Source: JBKPRX01 sp046734795 (GTDB taxonomy: Bacteria > Actinomycetota > Thermoleophilia > Gaiellales > Gaiellaceae). From it: a DNA stretch of 58,137 bases. The notes under the pieces are model-generated. The model was not told the DNA's origin. It made no database searches and saw only the letters and a program-made list of their open reading frames with translations. Positions 15,344 to 24,600 of the stretch are shown here, one piece after another. The stretch is from contig JBKPRX010000013.1 in NCBI GenBank assembly GCA_046734795.1, forward strand, positions 1 through 58,137, read 5' to 3'. The position numbers were made by a program, and so were the translations under genes. How positions within the stretch are numbered: the first letter of the stretch is position 1; each line of letters opens with the position of its first letter.

Positions 15344-16005
15344 TGACCCTCAACGTCGCCGAGCTCGCGCCGGGGCTCTGGCGGTGGACTGCGCCGCACC
15401 CCGACTGGACCCCCCAGGAGTACGAGCGCGAAGGCTGGGAGCAAGACGTCGGCTGCGTCTATTGGGAGGGGCGGGACGCGATCTGCTTGATCGATCCGCT
15501 TATGCCGACCGGCGCGGAAGACCGTGAGCGGTTTCTCGCGCATCTCGATGCAGACGTCGAGCGCGCGGATCTGCCCGTCGCGGTGCTGCTGACCGTCTTC
15601 TGGCACGAGCGCGATGCCGACGAGGTGGCGCGACGCTACGGCGCGGAGATCGCCGCGCCGGAGCCTGCACTCGAGCGGCTCTCGGTCGCTGCGCGCGGGT
15701 TCTCACCCGGCGACTCGCTGCCCGGCGGACTCGAAGCGGTCGACGTCGCCCGCAAAGGCGAGGTCGCCTACGTCGTTCCGTCGGAACCCGCCGCGCTCGT
15801 CGCCGGCGACGTCCTGCTAGGCGATCGCGACGGCGGTGTCCGCGTCTGTCCCGACGACTGGTTCGCAGATCCGGCCGGCCCGGCGAGGGCACGAGCTGCG
15901 CTGCGGCCGCTTCTCGAGCGCCAGCTCGGGCTCATCGTCCTCTCGCACGGCGAACCCGTCGCGGCTGACGCAGTGAGAGCTTTGCGCCGCGCGCTCGATG
16001 CGTAA
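15343..16005 (+). CDS. Metallo-beta-lactamase-fold-like protein lacking the metal motif
   Basis: 220 residues. The beginning (VAELAPGLWRWTAPHPDW) and the order of strands resemble MBL-fold hydrolases. However, the expected H-x-H-x-D-H loop reads LLTVFWHERDADEV, so most metal ligands are missing, although a late LSHGEPV resembles the terminal His motif. It may be a non-catalytic or altered member, so I avoid calling it a hydrolase with confidence. GTG start. Its 3' end overlaps the methyltransferase start by 8 bp, indicating one operon from rnz onward. Confidence 0.6.
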   Translation: MTLNVAELAPGLWRWTAPHPDWTPQEYEREGWEQDVGCVYWEGRDAICLIDPLMPTGAEDRERFLAHLDADVERADLPVAVLLTVFWHERDADEVARRYGAEIAAPEPALERLSVAARGFSPGDSLPGGLEAVDVARKGEVAYVVPSEPAALVAGDVLLGDRDGGVRVCPDDWFADPAGPARARAALRPLLERQLGLIVLSHGEPVAADAVRALRRALDA

Positions 16006-16741
16006 GTCCGACTTCGCCCGGCTTGCGGACGACTACGACCGCCTTCGTCCGGTCGACGCGACCTGGTGGGCGATCTTCGACCGGCTCGTCGACGAAGCCG
16101 AGCTCAGAGGCAGGCGCGTCCTCGACGTCGGCTGCGGGACCGGGCGACTCTGCACAGCGCTCGCCGAGAAAGGGATTGCGCGAGCGTGGGGCGTCGATGC
16201 CGAGCCCAAGATGGTCGCGGCGGCGCGCGACCGAGTACCGAAGAACGTGGGGTTGAAAGAGGGGCGGGCGGAGGCGCTCCCGTTTCGCGGCGGTTGGTTC
16301 GACCGCGTCGTCTACTGGCTCGTCGTCCACCACCTGGATCGCGAGCAAGCGTTTGCAGAAGCCGCGAGAGTTCTGACGCACGACGGCAAGCTCGCGATCG
16401 TGACGTTCGACCCTTCCGAGTTCCATCGGCACTGGCTCGTGCGCTACTTCCCGTCGATCGAGCGCATCGACACGGAGCGCTTTCCGACGACCGCGCAACT
16501 CGAAGCCGAGCTGCCGCGCGCGGGCTTCGCGGCGCCGCGATTCTTGCGAGTGCCGCAGGAGCGGGAGATCTCGCGTGACGACGCGCTCGCGCGTATCCGT
16601 GCGCGCCACGTGTCAACGTTCGACCTCCTCGACGCGGACGAGCTCGCGGAAGGGCTTGACCGCGCAGAGCGCGAGCTTCCAGAAACGGTCGTGGTGCGGC
16701 GCGAGGGTCTCCTCGCGATTAGCGACCGGTTGAGGGGATAA
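15998..16741 (+). CDS. SAM-dependent methyltransferase (class I)
   Basis: 247 residues. Motif I is VLDVGCGTG (41-49), followed by an acidic residue at the end of strand 2 (GVDAEPKM) and a GRAEALPFRGGWFDRVV post-I region as in UbiE/Methyltransf_11 proteins. The acceptor is unknown. The last third (about 170-247) is specific to this protein. It overlaps the preceding gene by 8 bp and is the last member of the rnz run. Confidence 0.85.
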   Translation: MRKSDFARLADDYDRLRPVDATWWAIFDRLVDEAELRGRRVLDVGCGTGRLCTALAEKGIARAWGVDAEPKMVAAARDRVPKNVGLKEGRAEALPFRGGWFDRVVYWLVVHHLDREQAFAEAARVLTHDGKLAIVTFDPSEFHRHWLVRYFPSIERIDTERFPTTAQLEAELPRAGFAAPRFLRVPQEREISRDDALARIRARHVSTFDLLDADELAEGLDRAERELPETVVVRREGLLAISDRLRG

Positions 16742-16744
16742 GGT
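16739..16744 (+). promoter_or_regulatory. -10 element for a leaderless small gene
   Basis: TAAGGT lies exactly 6 nt before the GTG at 16751. Its TAA is the stop codon of the methyltransferase gene. Confidence 0.45.
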
Positions 16745-16750
16745 TTCGCC

Positions 16751-16963
16751 GTGGACCCCGTTGCCCGCCTCGAGGAGACCGCTCCGCTCGAGGTCGAGGT
16801 GAAACGGCTCGCCGGCCGCATCGTTTGGCTTCGCGAGGACGACGACGAATGGATCGGACCTGCAGAGGTCGCGCTCGCACTTCTAGCCGATGCAGATCCA
16901 CACGGCGGCTTTTGGGATGCGTTCGGCATTGACGCCCGAGCGCGACTGCAGCGCGTGCACTGA
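16751..16963 (+). CDS. Small acidic protein of unknown function
   Basis: 70 residues starting with GTG; not recognised. It has a Glu/Val-rich start (LEETAPLEVEVKRLAGRIVWL), an acidic DDDEW turn and an Ala/Asp-rich helix. No Cys, membrane segment or known motif is present. A -10-like TAAGGT 6 nt ahead of the GTG, the same spacing as several good genes here, supports it as a real leaderless gene. Confidence 0.55.
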   Translation: MDPVARLEETAPLEVEVKRLAGRIVWLREDDDEWIGPAEVALALLADADPHGGFWDAFGIDARARLQRVH

Positions 16964-16972
16964 CCCTGTCGA

Positions 16973-16978
16973 TAGCTT
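16973..16978 (+). promoter_or_regulatory. -10 element for a leaderless PPOX-family mRNA
   Basis: TAGCTT lies 6 nt before the ATG at 16985, with no Shine-Dalgarno. The same hexamer at the same distance precedes dtd (29701). Confidence 0.5.
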
Positions 16979-16984
16979 CCGGCT

Positions 16985-17614
16985 ATGAACGCGCCGCCCG
17001 CGCCGATCGCCGACGAAGCTGCGCTTCGCGAGATCTACAACCCGCCGAGCGGTTTTGCCGCAGCGAAGGAGATCGACCATCTCGACGAGATGTGCCGGCG
17101 CTTCATCGCGTGCTCGCCGCTCGTCTTCGTCGCAAGCGCGAATGCGGAAGGCCGCTGCGATGTCACTCCGCGCGGTGGGCCGCCCGGCTTCGTGAGCGTG
17201 CTCGACGCCGAGCGCCTTGCGATTCCGGACGCAACCGGTAACCGCCGGATCGACACGCTCCGGAACATCACGGACACCGGCCACGTCGGGCTGATCTTCC
17301 TCATCCCCGGCCGCGGTCAGACGCTGCGCGTCAACGGACGTGCGGCGGTGAGCGCAGAGGCCGAGCTGCTCGCCTCGTTGACGGCAGTCGGGAAGCCGCC
17401 GAAGACGGCGATCGTCGTCGAGGCCGAAGAGGTGTTCGCGCATTGTCCGAAGGCGTTCGTGCGCTCCGCCGTGTGGAATTCGGAGACGTGGCTTCCGCCC
17501 GAGGCCCAGCCGAGCCCGGCCGAGGTCACGCACGCCCACCTCGACGACCCGAGCGTCACGGTCGAAGACGTCGAGCGTTCGCAAGAAGAAGCGCTGCGAA
17601 CGCGGCTCGCGTAG
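16985..17614 (+). CDS. Pyridoxamine-5'-phosphate-oxidase-like flavoprotein (MSMEG_1061-type)
   Basis: 209 residues. A split-barrel FMN-binding fold is indicated by 'PLVFVASANAEGRCDVTPRGGPPGFV' type sequence (about 45-70), then the basic/aromatic TGNRRIDTLRNI segment typical of the MSMEG_1061 group, and a C-terminal KAFVRSAVWNSETW. These proteins bind FMN or F420 and act as oxidases or reductases on unknown small molecules. It is monocistronic and sits directly upstream of the pyr leader. Confidence 0.82.
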   Translation: MNAPPAPIADEAALREIYNPPSGFAAAKEIDHLDEMCRRFIACSPLVFVASANAEGRCDVTPRGGPPGFVSVLDAERLAIPDATGNRRIDTLRNITDTGHVGLIFLIPGRGQTLRVNGRAAVSAEAELLASLTAVGKPPKTAIVVEAEEVFAHCPKAFVRSAVWNSETWLPPEAQPSPAEVTHAHLDDPSVTVEDVERSQEEALRTRLA

Positions 17615-17634
17615 CTTCCATCCGCGGAGCCCGC

Positions 17635-17640
17635 TACACT
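17635..17640 (+). promoter_or_regulatory. Candidate -10 of the pyr operon
   Basis: TACACT would start transcription near 17647, just before the PyrR-binding hairpin. No convincing -35 is visible. Confidence 0.4.
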
Positions 17641-17655
17641 GCCGCGCGGCACGAA

Positions 17656-17690
17656 CCCCTTTAAGCCGGTCCAGCGAGGCCGGAAAGGAG
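17656..17690 (+). promoter_or_regulatory. PyrR-binding RNA hairpin sequestering the leader Shine-Dalgarno
   Basis: The RNA contains UCCAGCGAGG (17670-17679), an exact match to the UCCNGNGAGG core of PyrR binding loops. CCGG (17666-17669) pairs with CCGG (17680-17683), and CCTTT (17658-17662) pairs with AAAGG (17684-17688). The latter is the Shine-Dalgarno (AAAGGAG, 17684-17690) of the leader ORF. PyrR plus UMP stabilising the hairpin would therefore block ribosome entry, the translational mode described for Mycobacterium smegmatis. No terminator follows, so this is not Bacillus-type attenuation. Confidence 0.85.
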
Positions 17691-17694
17691 TCGG

Positions 17695-17736
17695 ATGAGC
17701 AGGCACCACCCCACGAGCCGGGGCGGCGCGCGATGA
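17695..17736 (+). CDS. 13-residue leader peptide upstream of pyrR
   Basis: ATG at 17695 follows AAAGGAG by 4 nt. The ORF encodes MSRHHPTSRGGAR and its TGA (17734-17736) overlaps the pyrR ATG as ATGA. pyrR itself has no good Shine-Dalgarno of its own, so ribosomes should load on this leader and reinitiate. Blocking the leader thus blocks the operon head. The peptide sequence itself is probably unimportant, although two adjacent His codons are present. Confidence 0.7.
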   Translation: MSRHHPTSRGGAR

Positions 17737-18323
17737 GCGCCGTCGAAGCCCCCGGCAAGATCCTTCTCGACGCAGACGCAATCGCGCGAACGCTTTCACG
17801 GATCGCGCACGAGATCATCGAGGGCAATCCCGATCTCGATCGCGTCGCGCTCGTCGGCATCCAGACACGCGGCGTTCCGCTCGCACAGCGTCTTCGCAGG
17901 CTCATCGAAGAGCGCGCCGGCAGCGCACCTGCGTTCGGCACGCTCGACATCACGTTCCACCGCGACGACGTCCTCGTCCGCTCGGGGCAACCGCCGCTGC
18001 GCGCTCAGCCGATCGTGCGCGAGACGGCGATCGAGTTTCCCGTCGAGCGAAAGACAGTCGTCCTCGTCGACGATGTCCTCTACACCGGCCGCACGATCAG
18101 AGCGGCGATCGACGTGCTCTTCGACTACGGCCGCCCGGACCGAGTGCAGCTTGCGACGCTCGTCGACCGCGGACACCGCGAGCTTCCGATTCGCCCCGAC
18201 TACGTCGGCAAGAACCTTCCCACCGCACGCGGCGAGCGCATCCAGGTGCAGCTGCTCGAGATCGACGAGGTCGATCGCATCATGCTGCTCGCCCAGCCCG
18301 AAGAGGAGTCGCATCATGGCTAG
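17733..18323 (+). CDS. pyrR: PyrR bifunctional pyr-operon regulator / uracil phosphoribosyltransferase
   Basis: 196 residues with a type I phosphoribosyltransferase fold. The PRPP-binding loop VVLVDDVLYTGRT lies at residues 109-121, and GIQTRGVPLAQRL (about 42-54) and DITFHRDD (72-79) are typical of PyrR. With UMP bound it attaches to the hairpin at 17656-17690 and lowers expression of its own operon. It is translationally coupled to the 13-codon leader ORF and overlaps pyrB by 8 bp. Confidence 0.95.
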   Translation: MSAVEAPGKILLDADAIARTLSRIAHEIIEGNPDLDRVALVGIQTRGVPLAQRLRRLIEERAGSAPAFGTLDITFHRDDVLVRSGQPPLRAQPIVRETAIEFPVERKTVVLVDDVLYTGRTIRAAIDVLFDYGRPDRVQLATLVDRGHRELPIRPDYVGKNLPTARGERIQVQLLEIDEVDRIMLLAQPEEESHHG

Positions 18324-19329
18324 CAACCGCAGAGGCGACATCCGCGTCATGCGCAGCGACTTGCGGCCGCCGTCGGAGGACCCGCCGCGCCGGCACTTGA
18401 TCAGCGTCGCCGACCTCACTCGCGACGACGTCGAGCGGTTGTTCGCGACTGCACGCACGTTCGAGTCGTCGCTCGACCGCCAAGTGAAGAAGCTGCCGAC
18501 GCTTCGCGGATACCTCGTCGTGAACTTGTTCTACGAGGCGTCGACGCGCACGTCGTCGAGCTTCGAGCTCGCGGCGAAGCGACTCTCGGCAGACACGATG
18601 ACGCTGCGCTCCGCCGGCTCGTCTGCCGACAAGGGCGAGTCGCTGAAAGACACCGCCCTCACGCTCTCGGAGTACGACCCGGACGTGATCGTGATTCGAC
18701 ATCCGCAGATCGGAGCACCGGATCTCGTCGCGCGGGTGACGAAAGCGCACGTCGTGAACGCGGGCGACGGGAAGCACCAGCATCCGACGCAAGCGCTCCT
18801 CGACCTGTACACGATGCAGCAGCAGTTCGGCCGCATCGCAGGACTGCATGTCGCGATCGTCGGCGACGTCCTGCACTCGCGCGTCGCCCGCTCGCTCGTG
18901 CAGGCGCTCGCGCTGATGGGTGCGAGCTCGACGGTCGTCGCACCGCCGGCGCTCCTGCCCCGCGGAATCGAGAGCCTCGGCTGCGAGGCAACGATCGACA
19001 TCGGGGCGATCGCAGCGGCCGACGTCGTCTACGTCCTCCGGATGCAGAACGAGCGGATGGAAGACGGCGAGAACTTCGTGCCGAGTCTCCGGGAGTACGC
19101 CGCACGCTGGGGCATCACGACCGAGCGGCTCCGGCCGGGCCAGAAGGTCATGCACCCCGGGCCGATCAACCGCGGCGTGGAGATCGACCCGCGCGTCGCG
19201 GACAGTCCCGACGCGCTGATCGGAACGCAGGTGCGGGCGGGGCTCGTCACGCGGATGGCGGTTCTCTACGACTTGCTGACCTCGGGCCCGGCTCCGGTGC
19301 AGGCCGAAGCCGCGCTGGGGGTGGCGTAG
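18316..19329 (+). CDS. pyrB: Aspartate carbamoyltransferase catalytic subunit
   Basis: 337 residues. The carbamoyl-phosphate site S-T-R-T-S lies at residues 76-80 in FYEASTRTSSSFE. HPTQALLDLYT and HPGPINRGVEI are the expected later active-site segments. It joins carbamoyl phosphate to aspartate, the second step of UMP synthesis. GAGGAG at 18303-18308 fixes the ATG at 18316, which lies inside the end of pyrR. No pyrI regulatory subunit is present, as expected outside enterobacteria. Its stop abuts the pyrC start directly. Confidence 0.96.
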   Translation: MASNRRGDIRVMRSDLRPPSEDPPRRHLISVADLTRDDVERLFATARTFESSLDRQVKKLPTLRGYLVVNLFYEASTRTSSSFELAAKRLSADTMTLRSAGSSADKGESLKDTALTLSEYDPDVIVIRHPQIGAPDLVARVTKAHVVNAGDGKHQHPTQALLDLYTMQQQFGRIAGLHVAIVGDVLHSRVARSLVQALALMGASSTVVAPPALLPRGIESLGCEATIDIGAIAAADVVYVLRMQNERMEDGENFVPSLREYAARWGITTERLRPGQKVMHPGPINRGVEIDPRVADSPDALIGTQVRAGLVTRMAVLYDLLTSGPAPVQAEAALGVA

Positions 19330-20631
19330 ATGACGACGCTCTTCTGGAAGGGCGGCCGTGGCGACGACCTCGTCATCCGCGGCGCGCGCGTTCTCGATCC
19401 GACGGAAGGCATCGACGGGCTCGTCGACGTCCGCATCGATCGCGGCGCGATCACCGCGGTCGGAACCGTCGACTCGAACGGCCACCGCGTCGTCGACGGG
19501 ACCGGCCTCGTGCTCGCGCCCGCGTTCGTCGATCCGCACGTGCATCTACGGACGCCCGGGCGCGAAGACGAGGAGACGATCGCCTCCGGTACGCAGGCCG
19601 CGGCAGCCGGCGGCTACTGCGCCATCCTCGGGATGCCCAACACGGATCCGATCGTCGACAGCGCGGCGACGCTCGGCTCGCTCGTCGAGACCGCTGAAGC
19701 CGAAGCGGCGATCCCGACCGGCTTCCTCGCCGCGATCACGCGCGGGCTGCACGGGGCGGAGCTGACGGAGATGGGCGAGCTTGCCGACGCGGGCGCTGCG
19801 GGATTCACCGACGACGGCAAGCCGGTCGTCTCCGCCGGAATGCTGCGTCGCGCGCTCCAGTACAGCCGCGTCGCCGGGCGCACGGTCGCGCTGCACTGCG
19901 AGGACCCGACGCTGTCTCGCGGCGGGCACATGCACGAGGGCGCAATCTCGGCCGAGCTCGGCGTCACCGGCTACCCGTCCGTCGGCGAGTCCGTGATGGT
20001 CGAACGAGATCTCGCGCTCGCACGCTACGAAGGGCAGCCGCTGCACGTGATGCACATGAGTGCCGCGGAGTCGGTCGAGGCGCTGCGCGCCGCCATCGCG
20101 GCGGGCGTCCGCGCAAGCGGCGAGGTGACACCGCACCACCTCTGTCTCACCGACGAGTCGGTGCGCTCGCTCGATCCGAACCTGAAGATGAATCCGCCTC
20201 TCCGCTCGGGGGACGATCGCGCGGCACTCATCGCGGGCCTCCGTGAGGGGACGATCGCCGCCGTCGCCACAGACCACGCGCCGCACGCTCGCCACGAGAA
20301 GGACGTTCCGTTCGAGGCAGCGCCGTTCGGAGTCACCGGTCTCGAGACGTCGTTCGCGTCGCTCTACACGAACCTCGTGCAAACGGGCCAGCTCGACCTC
20401 GCGACGCTGCTCGAGCGAATGTCGGCCGGGCCGGCGCGCATCTTCAACCTCGAACGACCCCGCGTCGCAGCGGGCGCGCCGGCGAACCTCGTGTTGCTCG
20501 ACCTCGATGCAGTCTGGCGAGTCGGGCAGGACGGGTTCCGCTCCCGATCGACGAACTCGTGGCTGCTCGGCCAGACGCTGCGCGGTCGAGTGCGGATGAC
20601 GATCGCCGGCGGCAAGGTCGTGCACGAATGA
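19330..20631 (+). CDS. pyrC: Dihydroorotase (class I)
   Basis: 433 residues. The zinc motif DPHVHLRTPG has His70 and His72, and VATDHAPHA near residue 314 carries the catalytic Asp. NLKMNPPLRS is the substrate-binding segment. It cyclises carbamoyl aspartate to dihydroorotate. The length and motifs match the class I enzymes usually found next to pyrB in actinobacteria. It begins immediately after the pyrB stop and overlaps carA by 4 bp. Confidence 0.95.
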   Translation: MTTLFWKGGRGDDLVIRGARVLDPTEGIDGLVDVRIDRGAITAVGTVDSNGHRVVDGTGLVLAPAFVDPHVHLRTPGREDEETIASGTQAAAAGGYCAILGMPNTDPIVDSAATLGSLVETAEAEAAIPTGFLAAITRGLHGAELTEMGELADAGAAGFTDDGKPVVSAGMLRRALQYSRVAGRTVALHCEDPTLSRGGHMHEGAISAELGVTGYPSVGESVMVERDLALARYEGQPLHVMHMSAAESVEALRAAIAAGVRASGEVTPHHLCLTDESVRSLDPNLKMNPPLRSGDDRAALIAGLREGTIAAVATDHAPHARHEKDVPFEAAPFGVTGLETSFASLYTNLVQTGQLDLATLLERMSAGPARIFNLERPRVAAGAPANLVLLDLDAVWRVGQDGFRSRSTNSWLLGQTLRGRVRMTIAGGKVVHE

Positions 20632-21668
20632 CCGGCTACGTCGCGCTCGAAGACGGCACGGTCTTCCACGGCGAGTCGGTCGCCGCACCTGGATACGCGT
20701 GCGGCGAAGCGGTCTTCACGACCGCGATGTCGGGCTACCAAGAGGTCGTCACGGACCCGAGCTTCGCCGAGCAGCTCGTGTGCTTCACCGCGCCGATGAT
20801 CGGCAACTACGGCGTCGCCGACGCGCGCTCCGAGTCGCGCAAGGCGCACGCACGCGCCGTGCTGATGCGCGAGGCGCGCGGCCCGGCGTGGACCGACTGG
20901 CTGCACGAGCGCGGCGTGCTCGCGCTCACGGGAATCGACACGCGCTCGCTCGTCCTGAAGCTCCGCAACGAAGGCGCGATGCGAGCGGTCGTCGCGACGG
21001 GAACGACGCCGGTCGACGAGGCACTCGCACTCGCACGCTCGGCGCCGGAGATGAACGGACGCGCGCTCGTCTCCGGCGTCTCAGTCGCCGAGCCATACGA
21101 GTTCACCGACGAGGGTCGCGTGCGGGTCGCGGTGGTCGACTACGGCGTCAAGCGGTCGGTCCTGCGCCGGCTCGCAGCAGCAGGCGCAGCCGTCACCGTC
21201 TATCCGCACGACGCGGACGCCGATACTCTCGCAGGCTACGACGGCGTCCTCTTGTCGCCCGGCCCCGGGGATCCCGAGCCGCTGGTGGACGAGACGAAGA
21301 TCGTCGGCGAGCTGCTCGGCCGCACGCCGGTGATGGGCATCTGCCTCGGCCACCAGCTGCTCGCGCTCGCGACCGGACACGAGACCTACAAGCTTCCCTT
21401 CGGACACCGCGGCGCGAACCACCCAGTGCTCGAGCGTGCGACGGGCCGCGTGCTCGTGACGAGCCAGAACCACGGGTTCGCAGTCGCGGCGACCGACTCG
21501 AGCGAGGCGACGCACATCTCGCTCTACGACGAGACGGTCGAGGGCCTCGACTTTCCGGAGCTGCACGCGCGCTCGCTGCAGTTCCATCCCGAGGCAGGAC
21601 CCGGGCCGCACGACGCGTGGCCGTCGCTCGCGAAGTGGGTCGAGGACGTTGCGAGCGGCGATGCCTAG
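20628..21668 (+). CDS. carA: Carbamoyl-phosphate synthase small (glutaminase) subunit
   Basis: 346 residues. The N-terminal CPSase small-subunit domain (about 1-150, GEAVFTTAMSGYQEVVTDPS) is followed by a class I glutamine amidotransferase domain with the nucleophile Cys239 in GICLGHQ and the catalytic His-Glu in QFHPEAGPG. It supplies ammonia from glutamine to CarB. The ATG overlaps the pyrC stop (ATGA), and its own end overlaps carB by 8 bp. Confidence 0.96.
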   Translation: MTGYVALEDGTVFHGESVAAPGYACGEAVFTTAMSGYQEVVTDPSFAEQLVCFTAPMIGNYGVADARSESRKAHARAVLMREARGPAWTDWLHERGVLALTGIDTRSLVLKLRNEGAMRAVVATGTTPVDEALALARSAPEMNGRALVSGVSVAEPYEFTDEGRVRVAVVDYGVKRSVLRRLAAAGAAVTVYPHDADADTLAGYDGVLLSPGPGDPEPLVDETKIVGELLGRTPVMGICLGHQLLALATGHETYKLPFGHRGANHPVLERATGRVLVTSQNHGFAVAATDSSEATHISLYDETVEGLDFPELHARSLQFHPEAGPGPHDAWPSLAKWVEDVASGDA

Positions 21669-24600
21669 GCGCGCCGATCTCGAATCGATCTGCATCCTCG
21701 GCTCGGGTCCGATTGTGATCGGCCAGGCGTGCGAGTTCGACTACGCGGGCTGTCAGGCGCTGAAGGTCTTGCGCCAGGACGACTACCGCACGATCGTCGT
21801 CAACTCGAACCCGGCGACGATCATGACCGACCCGGGCTTCGCGGACCGCACCTACATCGAGCCGCTCGACGTGGACGGTGTCGCAAGCGTGCTCGAGCGT
21901 GAGCTGCCGGACGCGGTGCTTCCGACGATGGGCGGAGGCACCGCGCTCAACCTCGCGCGCGAGCTCTCGGAGTCGGGTGTGCTCGCCGACCTCGGGATCG
22001 AGCTGATCGGTGCGCCGCTCGACGTGATCAAGCGCGCGGAGGATCGCGAGCTCTTCAAGGTCGCGGTCGAAAGCTGCGGCCTCAAGGTGCCGAGCTCGAA
22101 GATCGTCACGAGCCTCGACGAGCTCGGTGAGGTCTCGCTGCCTGCGGTGATCCGGCCGGCGTTCACGCTCGGCGGTCACGGCGGCGGCTTCGTCTCGACG
22201 CAGGACGGGCTGCGGCGCCAGGTCGAGATCGGGCTCTCGGAGTCGCCGATCTCGCAGGTCCTCGTCGAGGAGTCGGTACGCGGCTGGGACGAGTTCGAGC
22301 TCGAAGTCGTCCGCGACCGCGTCGACAACGTCGTGATCGTCTGCTCGATCGAGAACCTCGACCCGATGGGCGTGCACACGGGCGACTCCGTCACCGTCGC
22401 GCCGCAGATGACGCTCTCCGACGAGGCGTACCAGGAGCTCCGCGACGCGGCTGCGGCAGTGATCCGCGCGGTCGGCGTCGACTGCGGCGGGTCGAACATC
22501 CAATTCGCGCGGAGCCGCGAGACCGGCGAGCTGCGCGTGATCGAGATGAACCCGCGCGTGTCCCGCTCGTCGGCGCTCGCTTCGAAGGCGACGGGCTACC
22601 CGATCGCGAAGGTCGCGGCGAAGCTCGCAGTCGGCTACACCCTCGACGAGATCCCGAACGATCTCACCGGCACGACACCGGCGAGCTTCGAGCCGACGCT
22701 CGACTACGTCGTCGTGAAGTTCCCGCGCTTCGCGTTCGAGAAGTTTCCCGGTGCGGATCGCACGCTCGGCACGCAGATGAAGTCCGTCGGCGAGGCCATG
22801 GGCATCGGCCGCTCGTTCACGGAGGCTTTTCTGAAGTCGATGCGCTCGCGCGAGCTCGACGCTGGCGCCGCGACGCCGTGGCAGACGCTCGCCGACGTTC
22901 CCGACGACGTGCATCCGTTCTTTCTCGAGGAGATCCTGACCGTGCAGGAGTCGCTGCTCGGGATCGAGTCGGTCGACGGGCTCGACGCGGAGGAGTGGAT
23001 CCGGCTCAAACGAATCGGGCTCTCCGACCTCGACATCGCGGAAGCCGCCGGCGCGACGGAAGCCGAAGCACGCGCAGCGCGCCTTGCGCACGGTGTCCGT
23101 CCGTCATACCGCCGCGTCGACTCGTGCGCCGGCGAGGTCGAGGCGGCGTCGAACTACTACTACTCGAGCTGGGGCGAGGCCGACGAAGCGCCGCCGAGCC
23201 GCGAGGCGCGCAAGGTCGTGATCCTCGGCTCGGGCCCGAACCGCATCGGCCAAGGGATCGAGTTCGACTACTGCTGCGTGCACGCGACGCAGAGCTTCCG
23301 CCGCCTTGGTTACGAGGCCGTGATGGTCAACTGCAATCCCGAGACGGTTTCGACCGACTACGACACCTCCGACCGGCTGTACTTCGAGCCGCTCGACGCG
23401 GAGTCGGTGCTGTCGATTCTCGAGCGGGAGCAACCCGAGGGCGTCGTGATCCAGTTCGGGGGCCAGACGCCCTTGAAGCTCGCGCGCGCGATCGAGGAGG
23501 CCGGGTTCCGCGTGCTCGGTACGCCGTTCGACGCGATCGACCTCGCCGAGGACCGCGAGCGGTTCGGCGCGCTGCTCTCGTCGCTCGAGATCCGTTGTCC
23601 CGACTGGCGCATCGTCGGCGGCGAATACCGCGAAGCGCAGGAGGCTGCGGGCGAGATCGGCTATCCGGTCTTGATTCGGCCTTCGTACGTGCTCGGCGGC
23701 CGCGCGATGCGAATCTGTTACGGCCCGGACGACGTGCGCGACGCGCTCGAGCGGCAGCTCTTCAAGCGCGTGCTCGTCGACCGTTTCATCGAGCATGCGA
23801 TCGAGATCGACGTCGACGCGGTCTGCGACGGGGAGGACGTCTACATCGGCGCCGTGATGGAGCACGTGGAGGAGGCGGGCGTCCATTCCGGCGACTCGTC
23901 GTGTGTTCTTCCTGCGCCGTCGCTGACGGCAGACGTGCAGCGCGCGATCGAGCGCGTCGTGCGCCGCCTCGGTCGCGCGCTCGGCGTCGTCGGACTCCTG
24001 AACGTGCAGCTCGCAGTTGCAGACGGCGAGGTGTTCGTCCTCGAAGCGAACCCGCGTGCGTCGCGGACCGTGCCGTTCGCCTCGAAAGCGACCGGCGTGA
24101 ACCTCGTCGACGCGGCCTGCCATGTCGCCGGAGGCGCTTCGCTCGCGGAGCTCGGCTTGCCGCCCGAGCGTCATCCGCAGCAGTTCAGCGTCAAGGCGGC
24201 AGTGCTGCCGTTCCACCGGTTCCCCGGCAGCGACCCCGTGCTCGGGCCGGAGATGCGCTCCACGGGCGAGGTGATGGCGACCGCCGACGATCTGCCGACT
24301 GCGCTCGCAAAAGCGGAGCGTGCCGCGGGGCGGCCGCTGCCGACCGCAGGCGCGGTGTTCCTGTCGGTGCGCGAAGCCGACAAGCGCGCTGTCGTACCGA
24401 TTGCGGCCGCGCTTGCGGGTCTCGGCTTCGACCTCGTCGCGACACGCGGAACCGCGACGACGTTGCGCGCGGCCGGCCTCGACGTCGAAGAGGTCGCAAA
24501 GGTCAGCGAGAGCGAAGAGCACAACATCGTCGAGCGGATCAGACGCGGCGCGTGCGATCTCGTCGTCAACACACCTGGGGGCGCGGGCGCGCGAACCGAC

